Source of the DNA: Cepaea nemoralis
Lineage: Eukaryota > Mollusca > Gastropoda > Stylommatophora > Helicidae
DNA: 64,000 nt
Direction of reading: 5' to 3'
Assembly (NCBI GenBank): GCA_014155875.1
Contig: JACEFZ010021782.1
Coordinates: 151,501-215,500 of the forward strand
Below are positions 1-10,989 of the stretch, in pieces. The notes beneath the pieces are model-generated. The model was not told the origin of the DNA. It was given only the letters and a program-made list of their open reading frames with translations, and did no database searches. Each line of letters starts with the position of its first letter. Position 1 is the stretch's first letter. The translations under genes were made by a program, and so were the position numbers.

Positions 1-116
1 TTAACTTAGGCATCCATGGTGGGATGCTCAGAACAACTATCATTCAAATATTCAAAATAACCTTGATATAATCAATTTTAAAGTTTACAGTGTATTGTAA
101 AGTTACTAAAATCTGC

Positions 117-242
117 GGCACTCTTCCGACTGACGGGTCTAAATAGTTCTGCAGTGAATAATTTTATATAACTAACACTAACCCTAACCCTAATCACTTA
201 TTCACTGCAGAACTATTTAGACCCGTCTGTCGGAAGAGTGCC
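117..242. mobile_element. Foldback MITE, 126 bp, 9-bp TSD
   Basis: Two 45-bp arms (117-161 and 198-242) are inverted complements with one mismatch; the termini read GGCACTCTTCCGAC. The 36-bp loop contains two CCCTAA telomere-type units. The 9-bp direct repeat AAAATCTGC flanks it exactly at 108-116 and 243-251. A 9-bp TSD fits Mutator-like elements (family knowledge), but no transposase is present, so the superfamily is inferred only. Confidence 0.85.
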
Positions 243-251
243 AAAATCTGC

Positions 252-718
252 TATATTTTGAATTAATTCCTGTATGTGGGTGTTGTTGTTGTATTTATAA
301 CAGCAATAGCTTGTTCAGCCCTTCTGGGTTATAATTGGGATATATATTGTTTATTGTTATTTCATATACTGGGTGTTTGTTTTTGTAACTTATACTTTTG
401 CCATTTCATATTGTCTAGAATATATAAGTAACCATGTCTTTCGGACAGTTGTGTTATTCATATTGTGCTATCTGTCTTCACTCCTGTCCGTATACTTAAG
501 CTTTTCAATAAGTGACCCTAACTAAAATAAAATACAGTGAGTGCATTGCTCTTATCAAGGCTTGCCGAAAAGAATTTTGATACTTTGCCAGTTCCCCTGT
601 CTCATGCCTTGCATGTCCAAAGTGTCTGCACTGTCCTGTGTCTATCTTCATGCTGGTTGACTCCAGCCTCTTCTTCTAGGAACCATGTTTTCCGTCACTG
701 TTCTTTCCAAAGAAATGT
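252..718. other. AT-rich stretch, nothing recognised
   Basis: AT-rich DNA with no coding signature, recognised repeat or inverted structure. A short frame at 537-782 shows no domain, and its end overlaps the dispersed repeat that starts near 719. Confidence 0.5.
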
Positions 719-962
719 GATGTCTGTTTTGAACTCAAGCGAAGTGCATACACAGCTAACTACTTCTAGTGCACTGGACTGATTTTTGCGTGTGGATTAG
801 CTTTCCCAATTACTAGTGTCCCTTGCCATCAGGCGAACCCACTCCGACTTCTGATGTACTTGTAATTTATATCCGTAAGTCAAGGACAAGAAGTCAACAT
901 TTTAGTCCAACTGACTGGTGTAAGTAGGGGTTGAACACTCTTCCTCGGCATCAGCACAAAGA
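719..962 (-). mobile_element. tRNA-derived SINE, family A (partial)
   Basis: Shares its body with the better copy at 2672-2946 and with copies at 26118-26345 and 31665-31845. Hallmarks shared by the copies are the blocks around GTGGATTAGCTTTCCC, GTACTTGTAATT and GAAGTCAACATTTT. The tRNA-like promoter end would lie on the right and is cut short here. A second copy in opposite orientation follows directly at 963. Confidence 0.65.
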
Positions 963-1285
963 CCTCTGAAGTTGGAGTGGGTTCACCTGATAGCGAAGGA
1001 TACATTTAATAGGGAAAGCTATACCACATGCATTGGCGTGCAGAGGGGGGTGCAGGGGGTGCGACGGCCCAGGGCATCCAGCTAGGAGGGGGTATCCAGT
1101 GTAGGGAGAGGGGGCAGCACAGTGCTGTTGGAGGGGAAGGAGGAATGAATGAGGTAACGACTAATTAGGGGCATCCAATCAAGGGGTTGGCCCCGGGCAT
1201 CAAAGAACCTCTGCACGCCACTGACTACATGCAAAATTCAGTCCAGCACTATAGAAGTAGTGTGTATGGACAACGCTTAAGTTAA
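963..1285 (+). mobile_element. SINE family A, split by a hAT MITE
   Basis: Opposite orientation to the preceding copy; it lacks the tRNA-like head. The body reads through 963-1030 and resumes at 1232-1285 around the MITE at 1031-1223. In other family A copies the two halves are contiguous, which gives an empty-site comparison for the MITE insertion. Confidence 0.6.
1031..1223. mobile_element. hAT-type MITE, 193 bp, 8-bp TSD
   Basis: The termini CATTGGCGTGCAGAGG (1031-1046) and CCTCTGCACGCCACTG (ending at 1223) are inverted complements with one mismatch. The flanks ACCACATG (1023-1030) and ACTACATG (1224-1231) are an 8-bp TSD with one difference, as hAT transposases make. The interior is G-rich, with two related halves and no coding capacity. 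It lies inside a SINE family A copy. Confidence 0.8.
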
Positions 1286-1714
1286 AAGCAAGCAAGTGCC
1301 AAACAAAAAAATATATGTAAAATACCATCCTTTTCATATCTGTACAAAATCTAGACAATCCATGCTTTGAATATCACCACAGGTCTGCAAGATTTAGATC
1401 AGATATCGTAACCAGAATATATTAAAAATACCAATTAGTACAACATTTAAAACATGGTAAAATTTTATGGATGGCCAAGGAAAACCATCATATTATCTTT
1501 TCAAGAATAATTGAAATCATCACATTATCTTTTTCGAGAATAAAGCTATGATGAGTATGTCAAAAATCTGGAAAGGAAGACAGGTGTCGGCATAAACTTC
1601 AAATGAATCTTCGGACTGTACAACCAGGCATCAAGTAACGGTATTTCAAATCTTAGTGGGTGCTCTTTTTCTGCCTGCCATCTCCCAATGGAGCTATATG
1701 TTAACAGATTCTGT
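1286..1714. other. Unannotated AT-rich stretch
   Basis: No coding region, repeat or structured element recognised. A 114-codon frame on the minus strand overlaps this stretch and the following repeat (1546-1890) but shows no domain and is probably chance. Confidence 0.45.
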
Positions 1715-1905
1715 GCCGAACATATATTAGGAAATGAATGACGAAAAATGGCAAGTAGGGGAGTGTCACAGTTATTGCTTAAAAGTTGGTAATATGGTAG
1801 CAGACATGTTTTGTTCTTACACAGTGACAACATTTTGGTGATATATAAGCCCATGGCAGATACAGGAAGTTTCTTAAGATAATTTATCATCCCATGGCAC
1901 TTAAT
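1715..1905 (+). repeat. Dispersed repeat family B
   Basis: The same sequence occurs near 47029-47110 and 47456-47680 and, inverted, at 9945-10095. Shared blocks include AAGTAGGG, GTGACAACATTT, ATATAAG and ATCATCCCATGGC. I see no coding capacity or clear tRNA promoter, so the class (SINE, or the 3' part of a LINE) is unknown. Confidence 0.6.
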
Positions 1906-2091
1906 CAGTTAACCAACTCAAGCCAAGCCCTTTGTAGATTTGTTCATGATTGGTTGGATTTTACAGCTACTTTTCTACGGGATGAGGAAGACAGTGTCAC
2001 GCCTCCTACCTTATTTGCCTCTTATGATAGGCTGCAGTGTTACTATTGTTTGCTTCCCTCATGGGCCTGAAAACACACAGGCGTCTTAGTT

Positions 2092-2375
2092 GATTGTAAC
2101 AATTGCAGTTTCATATTCTTTGTCATTGTAACAGTTGCGGTTCTATATACTTTGTGATTGTAACAATTGCAGTTCTATATATTTTGTGATTGTAATAATT
2201 ACAGTTTCACATCCTTAGTGGTTGTAACAATTGCAGTTTCATATCCTTAGTGATTGTTACAATTGCTGTTTCATATTTTTGTGATTGTGACAATTGCAGT
2301 TTTATATCCTTTGTGATTGTAACAGTTGCAGTTTCATATCATTTATGATTGTAAAAATAGCAGTTTCATATCCTT
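2092..2375 (+). repeat. 33-34-bp minisatellite
   Basis: About eight degenerate tandem units of the form TTGTAACAATTGCAGTTTCA followed by TATCCTTTGTGA. A 67-codon frame over 2294-2497 is partly a translation of this array and is not a gene. Confidence 0.8.
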
Positions 2376-2671
2376 TGTGCCATGTCATGTTGTTTCAGAT
2401 TTCTCGGTCTAAGACCTGTGTAGAATTCTATTTAATATGTCACTACATCATTAATCTAGCTTTGTCACTGCCCATAACCTTTTTCCTGGGACATTAATAT
2501 AGCGGGTTCCTCTTGCCTTCCACATCTATATATGAAATTTACATGCTATATATATATATATATATATTCCTTTTAGGTAGCTTATCATAGAATTTTAAAA
2601 GGGCAGTTGTAAATAGCAGGCTGGTTTGTATAGTTTGTGTGTGTGTGCACGTGCGTGCGTGTGTTTGCTTA
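2376..2671. other. AT-rich spacer with short (TA)n and (GT)n
   Basis: Contains a short (TA)n near 2550 and a GT/GC-rich run near 2636-2665. Nothing else recognised. Confidence 0.5.
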
Positions 2672-2946
2672 CTTTGGACTCAAGCGTAGTCCACACAGTA
2701 CTACCACTTCTGGTGCACTGGGCTGATATTTGCATGTGGATTAGTTTTCCCTATTACCAGTGTCCCTGGCCTTCAGGCAAACCCACTCAGACTTCAGAGG
2801 TACTTGTAATTACATCCCCAAGTCAAGGACGAGAAGTCAACATTTTATTCCAACTGACCGGTGTAAGGGTTGAACCGGCAACCTCGGCATCAGCACATAA
2901 AATGTTTTAGAACCAGTGCTCTTATCCATTTTGCCTTGATGACCTC
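2672..2946 (-). mobile_element. tRNA-derived SINE, family A (best copy)
   Basis: Read on the minus strand from 2946, it opens with a tRNA-like head: an A-box-like GGCAAAATGGATAAGAGCA and a B-box-like CCGGTTCAACC about 50 bp further on. These are the internal RNA polymerase III promoter elements expected of tRNA-derived SINEs (family knowledge). The body continues to about 2672, ending in TGGACTACGCTTGAGT. No TSD could be fixed. Other copies lie at 719, 963, 10158, 26118, 27549 and 31665. Confidence 0.7.
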
Positions 2947-3414
2947 CGCTTTTTTAATGATCTATTATTGTTAAATGAATGTTACTAAGTTCTGTTAACT
3001 GTTTATTAATGATGTAATTCAGAATGGCATTTAAAGCATCATGAAATACCATTCTTAGGTTGTGACATTTGTATTTTTATATCCTTCATAACTGTTAAGT
3101 TATTGTTCATTCAATACTGTACACACTGTTTAAATAGAAACCTGGCCGGTTTATAGAGTTTGCACCTGCCGCTGTTAGTATTTGATGTTTGTAATAAACC
3201 AACAGCCTAATTTTAGACTACTGAACGCATTGGATGGGTTTGAAATGATTGTACCCCATAACATTCTTCAAAGTACTGTAAACATTTTAGTAAAAGTGAC
3301 ATCCTAATTAACAAGGGAGATTGTAATGTCAAAGTCAGCATAGAAAGAACTAAATATGTATAACTAACACCCACCTTGCCATTGTTATGTACAGTAGTAG
3401 TTTGTGAAGTGGAG
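2947..3414. other. Unannotated AT-rich stretch
   Basis: No coding or repeat feature recognised. Confidence 0.45.
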
Positions 3415-3725
3415 TTATACATTTCTATAGCACAAAGCCTGGGCTGAATTTAGAGACCATCTGTTGCCCATACAGCATGATCCTTCCTTCAGCATGCCTA
3501 GTTTACTCCAGAGGAAAGGTAACACCAATACATATGGAACAAGACAAGCTGCTGGATCAGCAAAGCAATGCTCTAACTGTCCACATGTTGGAGCTTCCAT
3601 TCTAAACCAGTTGCTGACCATGGCATATTGCCTAGTCTGTCCCTGCCATGACATTTAGTTCTGTAGGTTGCATTTCCTCGCACTAGGGTCAGGCTTGTAC
3701 CCACCCAATTGTGCTCTTCTGCCTG
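3415..3725 (+). repeat. Dispersed repeat family H
   Basis: Corresponds, inverted, to 19555-19880: both contain the AGCCTGGGCTGAATT block, the TCCAGAGGAAAGGTAA block, the GCTGACCATG..CTGCCATGA region and the GGCTTGTACCCACCCAATTG block. Short frames on both strands show no recognisable domain. Origin unknown; possibly a SINE or a decayed LINE tail. Confidence 0.6.
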
Positions 3726-3867
3726 AAACCGTTGGCACAATGTGGGGTTTGGTGAGCACCGCTCAATGTTCGGTGCTAACAGAAAGCATGTAGTACACTC
3801 TTCTGTCATATGGTAGCTCATTCATAACAGACTAGGACCTGAGATACATATATAGAACACACACATA

Positions 3868-3952
3868 TGTGTACACACAAAATATTGCACGATTTCTTGC
3901 CTGGCATATTTTGTTGCATCTCATCAGGTGCATGCTGCAGAGCTATATATTA
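3868..3952 (+). repeat. Dispersed repeat family F
   Basis: About 80 bp around GCACGATTTCTTGCCTGGCA, repeated at 15253-15335 and inverted at 16424-16496. The end with GCAGAGCTATATAT runs into TA-rich DNA; at 16424 the same end abuts a long (AT)n array. Confidence 0.6.
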
Positions 3953-3965
3953 AATGAGGTTAAAA

Positions 3966-4090
3966 AAGTTAGTTGCATATCCTTTACAGGATGTCGCAAT
4001 CAACCCCATAATTTTTTGCTGTTTGTGATCTCATGGCAAGTTTACGTTTAGTAGTTTGTCATTGCTGTCTGAACGACCGACATCCGTACC
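3966..4090 (-). mobile_element. SINE family S1, 3' part
   Basis: Contains the S1 core, which on the minus strand reads CGTTCAGACAGCAATGACAA and then the 3' block around TCCTGTAAAGGATATGCAAC. S1 is the commonest SINE in the window. This copy lacks the tRNA-like head. Confidence 0.65.
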
Positions 4091-5180
4091 ATTTCATAAA
4101 AAACCAACGCAATTGCGTCCATAACCCTTTCGCAGTGGAACCGGCATTAAATGTGGTGGACAAACAAATAATACTTTGGCTGAAGTAGTAAGTATATAGC
4201 CATTTATATTGTTCGAAGATTGAGAATGCTAGCCCCACCGAAAGTTTAACACTTAACCAGAAGTCCTTTGCTTACCATAGCAACGGTTGGAATCGCCTAA
4301 TAAATAATGTATCAATATATTTGAGCAAATAATTCACTAAGGAAAAATATTTGTTTTAAATATGTTCTGATATCCTCAGCCAAAGATATTGTACCACATG
4401 CAAGAACCAGAAAGGATAACTTGATGACAAATGATAAGTTAAAGCTTTTAAGACAGAGAGGAAAGCAAAATAAATGTATAAATATGAGAAAAGGGAAGCA
4501 TATAACAAGCTACCAAGTGAAATAAGAAAGAAGATAAGATGCAGTTACTACAAGATCAGTGTGTACCAATGGAAGATCACCAGTATGATAGGTGAGATCA
4601 TGAAATGTTCATAGAGCTTAAAGTAATTACCAGAAACTTTAGAACCAAAACAAATACTGTTAAAGGACATGAGTAGAAGAATCTTAACAGAACATAAAGC
4701 AATTCATAATAGATGGAAATACCACTGCAGCAAAAAATATAAAAATAAGGATGGTAAAGATAGAAAATGTAAATAATGAAATACCAATAGAGAGCGGGCC
4801 ATAATCTATACTAGATGATGCTGAGTGGGCAATAATCAGCATCAAAACAAAGACATGGGAAATCACCAGGATGTGATATTATGCTTTATTAAAACTGATG
4901 GGGAACAAAGCGTGAATGTATATTACTTGTTATTTAAAAAGATATGGGAAACAGGAATATGGTCAGTGGAATGGATGAGAAAAATGTATATTCCAATGCT
5001 AAATAAAAGGGCCACATGAAATTATGTATGAATTACAGAACATTGCATTGATAAGTCACGCAAGCAAGATTGTAATAATATAAGATTTAATATATATAAC
5101 ATAATAATAAGAAAACTTTATAAGAAAATAGAAGAAAACATAAATAGGGCAAGCTGGCTTTAGGCGAAATGGATGTACAC

Positions 5181-5352
5181 TTTTTTTCCCCGCATATCCT
5201 TTACAGGACGTTGCAGTCAACATTAGCATTTTTCAGCTGCTGTTGATGTACTAGGCAAAATTACGCTCAGTAGTTTGCCATTGCTTTCTGAACGACCGGC
5301 TCACATACCCCGTAAGTTATCAATGCGGCAAAAACCACTACCAATTCTCGCG
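5181..5352 (-). mobile_element. SINE S1 insertion with 10-bp TSD
   Basis: A 172-bp S1 copy in minus orientation; its poly-T on the left is the reverse complement of its 3' A tail. The exact direct repeat GGATGTACAC flanks it at 5171-5180 and 5353-5362. The host LINE sequence is continuous when the insert is removed, with a G-C-T reading frame on both sides. Confidence 0.9.
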
Positions 5353-5924
5353 GGATGTACACATAACAGCATATTTATCATGGAGGAAATTATAGACGCA
5401 ACAAAGATTTCAATGAAGATCTGTACTCTTGCCTTATAGACTACTCAGAAGTGTCTGACTGTACACAATGTGAAGAATTGTGAAATATGGTGAAAGAGAT
5501 GGGATTCCTGTTATACTTAATACACATCACGAAAACACTATAGTGAACAACAAGCAGCCATGAGAATGTGAAGATACAACATATTGTTTTGAAATAGAAC
5601 AGGGAGTCAGACAGGATGGTATTTTGTCCTGTTAGCTATTTAATGTACATACTGAAAACATCACGGGGAGCATTAGAGAAAATATTAACAAGGAACAGTA
5701 TGATTCCTGTGTAATAGAAGGAATGTAAATATATTAACTTTTATATACTGCAAATATTGTATTGCTCTCAACAACACAAATAGGATTTGGGAAACTTATA
5801 AAGCCAGTACAAGTGCAAAATGAAAAAGAAAATATATAACTCAATGCTACAAAAACAAACATAATGACAACCCATAAAAGAAATATGTCAACAGGTACAT
5901 GCGTAATTATCAATCAAAAGAAAT

Positions 5925-6121
5925 CCCAGGAATGCTAATCTGGTCAAAAACGGAGGCAAAAGTCGGATGTGTTGGCCTAAGGGTCTCTAGGCCCTAGGGT
6001 GCATAACAATACACCGCAATTACATCTGAAAAAATACTCCGGATGAACGCAGAAGAAGAAGAAGAAGAAGAAGAAGAAGAAGAAGAAGAAGAAGAAGAAG
6101 AAGAAGAAGAAGAAGAAGAAA
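5925..6121 (+). mobile_element. GAA-tailed mini-SINE, family D (older copy)
   Basis: Degenerate copy of the element seen cleanly at 46026-46171 and 53162-53374. It begins CCAGGAATGCTAATCTGG, compared with CCGGGATGGTTAACCCGG at 46 kb, and ends GGATGAACGCAGAAGAAG leading into about 70 bp of (GAA)n. A short A/G-rich direct repeat (AAGAAAT) can be drawn on both sides but is ambiguous because of the GAA tract. Confidence 0.7.
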
Positions 6122-6361
6122 TGACAGAAAGCGAGAAGTGCTGGATATTTACGTTCAGGATATGATAGACAATTTACACACGATGACAAGAGATACAGAA
6201 CATATGGCTTATGGTTGACAGACACTTGGAAAGACCGTTATATTTATGTACAGGACGCGCCACTGCATGATGATGATGATGATGTTTCATTCATTGCTTT
6301 TAACTCAGTCTTGCCAAAGAGTTATTACTTTAAACCATTCTAATATGAGGAAACAGATTGT

Positions 6362-6373
6362 GAGTGAGAGAGA

Positions 6374-6417
<44 letters not shown>

Positions 6418-6690
6418 ATAGCTTGTGTGTGTGTGTGTGAGGGAGAGAGAGAGAGAGTAGCTTGTGTGTGTGTGTGCGCGTGCGTGCGTGTGTGATTTAT
6501 TCTTGTAATCCAGACACCAGCTGCTTTAATCGTTTGTGAGTGTGTGTGTGTGTGCGCGTGCTTGCGTAGGTGTGTGTGTGTGTGTGCGCGTGCTTGCGTA
6601 GGTGTGTGTGTGTGGGGGGGGGGGGGGGGGCGATTTATTCTTGTAATCCAGACACCGGCTGCTTTAATCGTGTGTGTGTGTGGGGGGGGG
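6362..6690 (+). repeat. Mixed (GT)n/(GA)n microsatellite with G runs
   Basis: Alternating GT, GA and CGTG blocks with G runs near 6614-6630 and 6682-6690. Two units of the following 44-bp minisatellite are interspersed. Reading frames across this are low-complexity translations. Confidence 0.9.
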
Positions 6691-7402
6691 GATGATTTAT
6701 TCATATAATCCAGACATCGGCTGCTTAAATCTTTTATTTTTGTTGTGGGTTGTGATTTATTTATGTAATCCAGACACTGGCTGCTTTAATTTTCAGTGAT
6801 TTATTCATGTAATTCAGACACCAGCTGTTTTAATTTGCGGTGACTTATTCATATAATCCAGACACCATCTGCTTTAATCTTTTTTTTTTTTTTAATTGTG
6901 GTGATTTATTTACGTAATCCAGACACATTCTGTTTTAGTCTTCTTTTTTTTTTTAAATTGTGGTGATTTATTCATATAATCCAGACACCATCTGCTTTAA
7001 TTTGCGGTGATTTATTCATATAATCCAGACACCATCTGCTTTAATTTGCGGTGATTTATTCGTGTGATCCAGACACCGGCTGCTTTAATTTGCGGTGATT
7101 TATTCACATAATCCAGACACCATCTGCTTTAATTTGCGGTGATTTATTCATGTAATCCAGACACCGGATGCTTTAATTTGTGGTGATTTATTCATGTGAT
7201 CCAGACACCAGCTGCTTTAATTTGTGGTGATTTATTCATGTGATCCAGACACCAGCTGCTTTAATTTGTGGTGATTTATTCATGTGATCCAGACACCAAC
7301 TGCTTTAATTTGCGATGGTTTATTCATATAACCCAGACACCAGCTGCTTTAATTTGTGGTGATTTATTCATGTGATTCAAACACCGGCTGCTTTAATTTG
7401 TG
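6488..7402 (+). repeat. 44-bp minisatellite array
   Basis: About 18-20 tandem copies of a unit containing GATTTATTCATGTGATCCAG then ACACCAGCTGCTTTAATTTG. The left end is interrupted by GT and G runs; the right end is more uniform. Divergence falls from left to right, consistent with recent amplification of the right part (inference). Confidence 0.9.
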
Positions 7403-7419
7403 GTGTTTTTTTTTAAAGT

Positions 7420-7560
7420 AATGCATGTCCTTTTTAAAAGGATGTTTCAGTCAACCCCAGCCTTCATTGGGTGTTTGTCGTTTGTGACCGGCGTGTGGAA
7501 TGGACCCACCATACCGCCGTCAGTAGTCGTATTTGGCCTAACTGAAATGATTGGTGAGTG
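7420..7560 (-). mobile_element. SINE S1-like fragment (degenerate)
   Basis: Contains GTCCTTTTTAAAAGGATGTT and CAGTCAACCCCAGC, which resemble the S1 3' region in minus orientation, followed by CGTTTGTGACCGG. Weak and partial. Confidence 0.4.
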
Positions 7561-7727
7561 ATTGGAAGGGCAGCATGTGAGACGGGCCTGCGTGCCCAAT
7601 TTGTGACCCTTTGAATATAAATTTCGTTCCTTCGTTTAATTGTTGCTTTAATTCCGCCTGTTTCAAACAGTAATACACAAATCTGCACTTAACTTCCCAC
7701 TACTTTAGCGCACACTAAACTAGACAT

Positions 7728-8290
7728 TGAGTGAATCGGTACAACTATCTCGGAACAGTCATAGCGTCTGATGGAATGTGCCTTGAAGAGATTATAACAA
7801 GAATTACTATGGCAAAGTTAGTCTTTTGCAAGATGGAAAACATACTGATCAATAAAAAGATGTCCGTTCAACGAGAAAAAGAGCGTTGAAATGCTACATA
7901 GAACCTGTATTTTTGTATGGATGTGAAACGTGGACATTGAGTAATGGCAGTGGAAATGTGGCTTCTGAGGAAAATGCAAATAATAAATGGACAGACAGAA
8001 AAACAAGTCCTACAAGAAACAAAGGAAAATCGTAAACTGATTAGAGAAATTAGATGTAGACAGTCAACATTGTTCGGGCAATTTATGAGAAGAAATAAAC
8101 TAGGGAACTTGGTGACAACCGGCAAGATTGAGGGGAAAAGAACAGGAGGAATTTAGAGAAGCAAATATCTAGAAGGCTTGACCACGTAGCATGGTTGAGA
8201 CAAGAACACAGAACTGATCCACGACTCTGGTGATCATGTGAGATGGTGAAACATAACTGCCCACGATTATCAACATAGCACATGTTGACG
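7728..8290 (+). pseudogene. LINE family L2, 3' fragment
   Basis: Matches the end of the L2 element at 20932-24163. Fragments of the thumb and C-terminal region are readable: YNYLGTVIAS near 7738, the LYGCETWTLS block near 7915, VEMWLLRKMQ near 7950 and an LGNLVTTGKIEGKRTGG block near 8100-8152. Several frameshifts and stops are present. It is 5' truncated, as is common for target-primed insertions. Confidence 0.8.
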
Positions 8291-8700
8291 ATGAACCTTG
8301 ACATTAACCCACCCAGTTCTAGTTATATTTATAATTCTGTCCGTCCCCGGCAGAAACTAATTAAACTCGTTATCAAACCAGTCATTAAATTCACGTCATT
8401 AATAACAAATCGCTGAGACACAACGAGTTACGGCAACCCCTGAGATAGTTGACTGTACCCCTGACTCCCTGAAAAGACCTACGCCGTGTGTCCACAACTG
8501 AATGTATTCCACCGCCCACGTTTGCATCAGCGGGAAAATTGATCAGCCGTCAGTTGTGTTTCCGATAACTAGGTCAGTGGAACTTGTCTCTGTTCATATT
8601 GTATGCACCACAATCAATAGTTATGGCCAGTTGCTATCTACAACAGCAAGGTTTATATTTGCTTTAAGATTAATTGTTCATAGCCGATTAGGACTCATTA
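8291..8700. other. Unannotated stretch
   Basis: No repeat or coding feature recognised; base composition is more balanced than that of the neighbouring repeats. Confidence 0.4.
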
Positions 8701-8703
8701 ATA

Positions 8704-9175
8704 AAATGTTAGTTGCATATCTTGACAGGAGGTCGCAAGGAACTTCAGTGTTCTTTTTCCTAATCAACCACGGGCTTTTTTTCTTTTCTTTCTTCTGCTG
8801 TGTGTGACTTTTTTCCCCCGCATATCCTTTACAGGACATCGCTGTCAACATCAGCATCTTTCAGCTTAGTAGTTTGCCATTGTTTTCTGAGCGACCGGCT
8901 CACATAACCCGTAATTTACCGACACGGAGAGATCCGCTACCGATTCTCGCGCACGTCACGTTACTCACGAGAGTATACGGGATTGCGGAGAAAGTCGTAT
9001 AACCCCTATGTTTTGCGTCTAGTAGTTTTTCATTGCTTTCTGAACGATCGGCGCCCGTACCATCGACATCAACGCAGGGGCGCCTGCTTCCAAATCGTCT
9101 GTAGCTATTTCGAATTCTTGATTTGGTATGTCGTGGTATTGTGAAACGCGTTCGTTGCCCCAAAGCCGCAGCCCC
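8704..9175 (-). mobile_element. SINE S1 copies, head included
   Basis: A short S1 3' end (8704-8766) is followed by a longer copy (8812-9175) that includes the segment with GTATACGGGATTGCGGAGAA, the tRNA-like head side of S1 seen at 26800 and 45480. A second S1 core (GTTTTTCATTGCTTTCTGAA) near 9025 shows that two copies are fused or nested. Confidence 0.6.
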
Positions 9176-9204
9176 GGCTACGACTCATAGCCAAGTGTTA
9201 ATTA

Positions 9205-9440
9205 GTTGGTTAGTTAGTCGCGGTTCCAACTTCACGGCAAGGGGTTATCCCATCATGCTCCATTCCTGTGCCAGTGAATATCACACAAAATGCTCCTCAC
9301 TGCTCCATGTGAAAAGTGGAACAGACCGGAGTCTCGACAAACCAACAGCCCGCACAGGTACACTGTGCAAAAAACCGCTGCTAGCACAAAAGTCTGCCAC
9401 GAAAATCACAGTTCATCGTCGATGGAATCAGCAGTCACTA
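9205..9440 (+). repeat. Dispersed repeat family E
   Basis: Corresponds, inverted, to 50818-51058: shared blocks include GGTTCCAACTTCACG, ATGCTCC, TGCTCCTCACTGC, GAGTCTCGACAA and TTCATCGTCGATGGAA. No domain found in any frame; class unknown. Confidence 0.65.
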
Positions 9441-9944
9441 TAGTCTGTCCAGAAATGAATGCCTTCATTCACGATCAATTAATTTGAAAACTGTCTGTTG
9501 CATCGTTATATTTTTCCTGCCGTCTTATATTTACCCCCACCCAAGGAATATGTCTTTGATAGGTCCAAAAGCAACTTAAATCACGGCGACATTTCTTTGA
9601 TGTTTTGGTGAAAAAATAGTGATTTCTCGCTAACAGACTTGTTTTACAGTAACGGTTCGGATGACAACACGAGGCTGTACGCGAGGCACATGTCATAAGG
9701 CCAATCCCATGTCCCACGAGAAAATTAACTATTCAACGCTAATATTTCCGTGTGAAGGCGTAATACATTTAATAATGTGCACTTCATCTCTGACCCGTAA
9801 ATTATATACCACATATAAACAAACTATGAAATCTGCTGTACAATCTCCGTAACAAAAATTGTTTTGTTGGGTGGTCATAATGATAAGGTTATATGCTAAA
9901 TCTCATCATTTTCCTTCAGTTGGTTACTGAGATATGGAATTTTA
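9441..9944. other. Unannotated stretch
   Basis: No feature recognised on either strand. Confidence 0.4.
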
Positions 9945-10095
9945 TATTGGGGCAGACAAAAGTAAACAGACTATAACAACTTTCAAGTCATAACTGTGAC
10001 GCACCCCTATTTCCCATTTTCCGCCATCCATCTGTGTTTGGCCCAAACCTACATTTTGTTTGGCACCGAATCCGTTAACACTGTTTAACTGGACT
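9945..10095 (-). repeat. Dispersed repeat family B, inverted copy
   Basis: Reverse complement of the block at 47456-47560 (AATGGATGGCGGAAAATGGG and AAAGTAGGTTTGG regions). Confidence 0.55.
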
Positions 10096-10157
10096 GGATA
10101 ATATCCATAATTATTAAAGATAGTAGTTCTCTTTTTTATCCTATTTTTTCCCATTCA

Positions 10158-10262
10158 CTTGTTTTGAACCCGAGCGTAGTCCACATTGTGCTGATATTGC
10201 ACGTGTGGGTCAGCTTTCCCTATTACAAGTGTTCATTGCTATCAGGCGAACCCTATTCTATT
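10158..10262 (-). mobile_element. SINE family A, 5'-truncated piece
   Basis: Matches the GAACCCGAGCGTAGTCCACA to ATCAGGCGAACCC portion of family A and then stops abruptly at about 10262, where unrelated sequence begins. It may be a chimera or a truncated copy. Confidence 0.55.
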
Positions 10263-10985
10263 GTAGTGAAAAGGCAATATGGACATTTTGAAGGAGGTTA
10301 CATCGCACAGATAACTTTCCACAAATATCAGACAGAGGCAGTCTTCATTATTTATCCACATTATAAGAAAACAAAAACTGGAACATGTGATAATCCGAAA
10401 GATTTGTGGAAAAACAGATAAAGAAAGACAGTGAAAGAAAGTCTTCTGCCATGGCACGGAATGGAGTCAACACACGAATTGATGCATGTCGTTGGGGATC
10501 ACAGGATGTGGAGAAGCTTGGCCGTCCACGCCAGTCGGCAAGGCACTTGATGATGAGTAAAGCGGTAAAGAAAAGTGCAACGTCCGATTGTAACATGACA
10601 AGACCTGGTACACGTTAAGCTGTCGGATGTCATAATATTAGAAACTCGACATGTTATACTCGTACTTTCTCCTTGATCCTGGGTGAGGTGGAAGAGAGTC
10701 TTGGCGAGAATTGGCTGAAGATCTATGGCTGTTGGAAATCAGACAGATTTAACCGAAGCTGTCGGCAGTTGTGGGCAAATTTTCTTCACCAGAGATCTTT
10801 TCCATATCAGGATATAAAATAACAACAGTTAGGTACATGAAACTCCCGTGAAAAAAAAAGTGATAAATAATAAACACAGACAAAGCGTACATAACTTACA
10901 ACGAACTCCAATACGGTAAAATAAAATAATTGACAGGGGGAATATTAATGATGATATAAAAAACCTAAAATAAGCATAGGTAGAT
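10263..10985. other. Unannotated stretch
   Basis: Short frames on both strands around 10406-10618 have no recognised domain. No structured repeat seen. Confidence 0.4.
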
Positions 10986-10989
10986 CAAT

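Larger units (their letters stand above)
4380..6284 (+). pseudogene. Decayed RTE/BovB-like LINE, family L3
   Basis: Reading across frames gives recognisable reverse-transcriptase pieces: a K-S-P-G-x-D-like region near 4860, QAGFR near 5155, an IDYSEVSD motif-A relic near 5440 (usual form IDYSKAFD), a GVRQ..G motif-B relic near 5610, and a (GATGAT)n tail ending at 6284. Stops and frameshifts are frequent, so no protein is possible. Two younger SINEs interrupt it: S1 at 5181-5352 with TSD GGATGTACAC, and a GAA-tailed SINE at 5925-6121. The 3' end of the same family recurs at 17095-17293. Confidence 0.7.
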
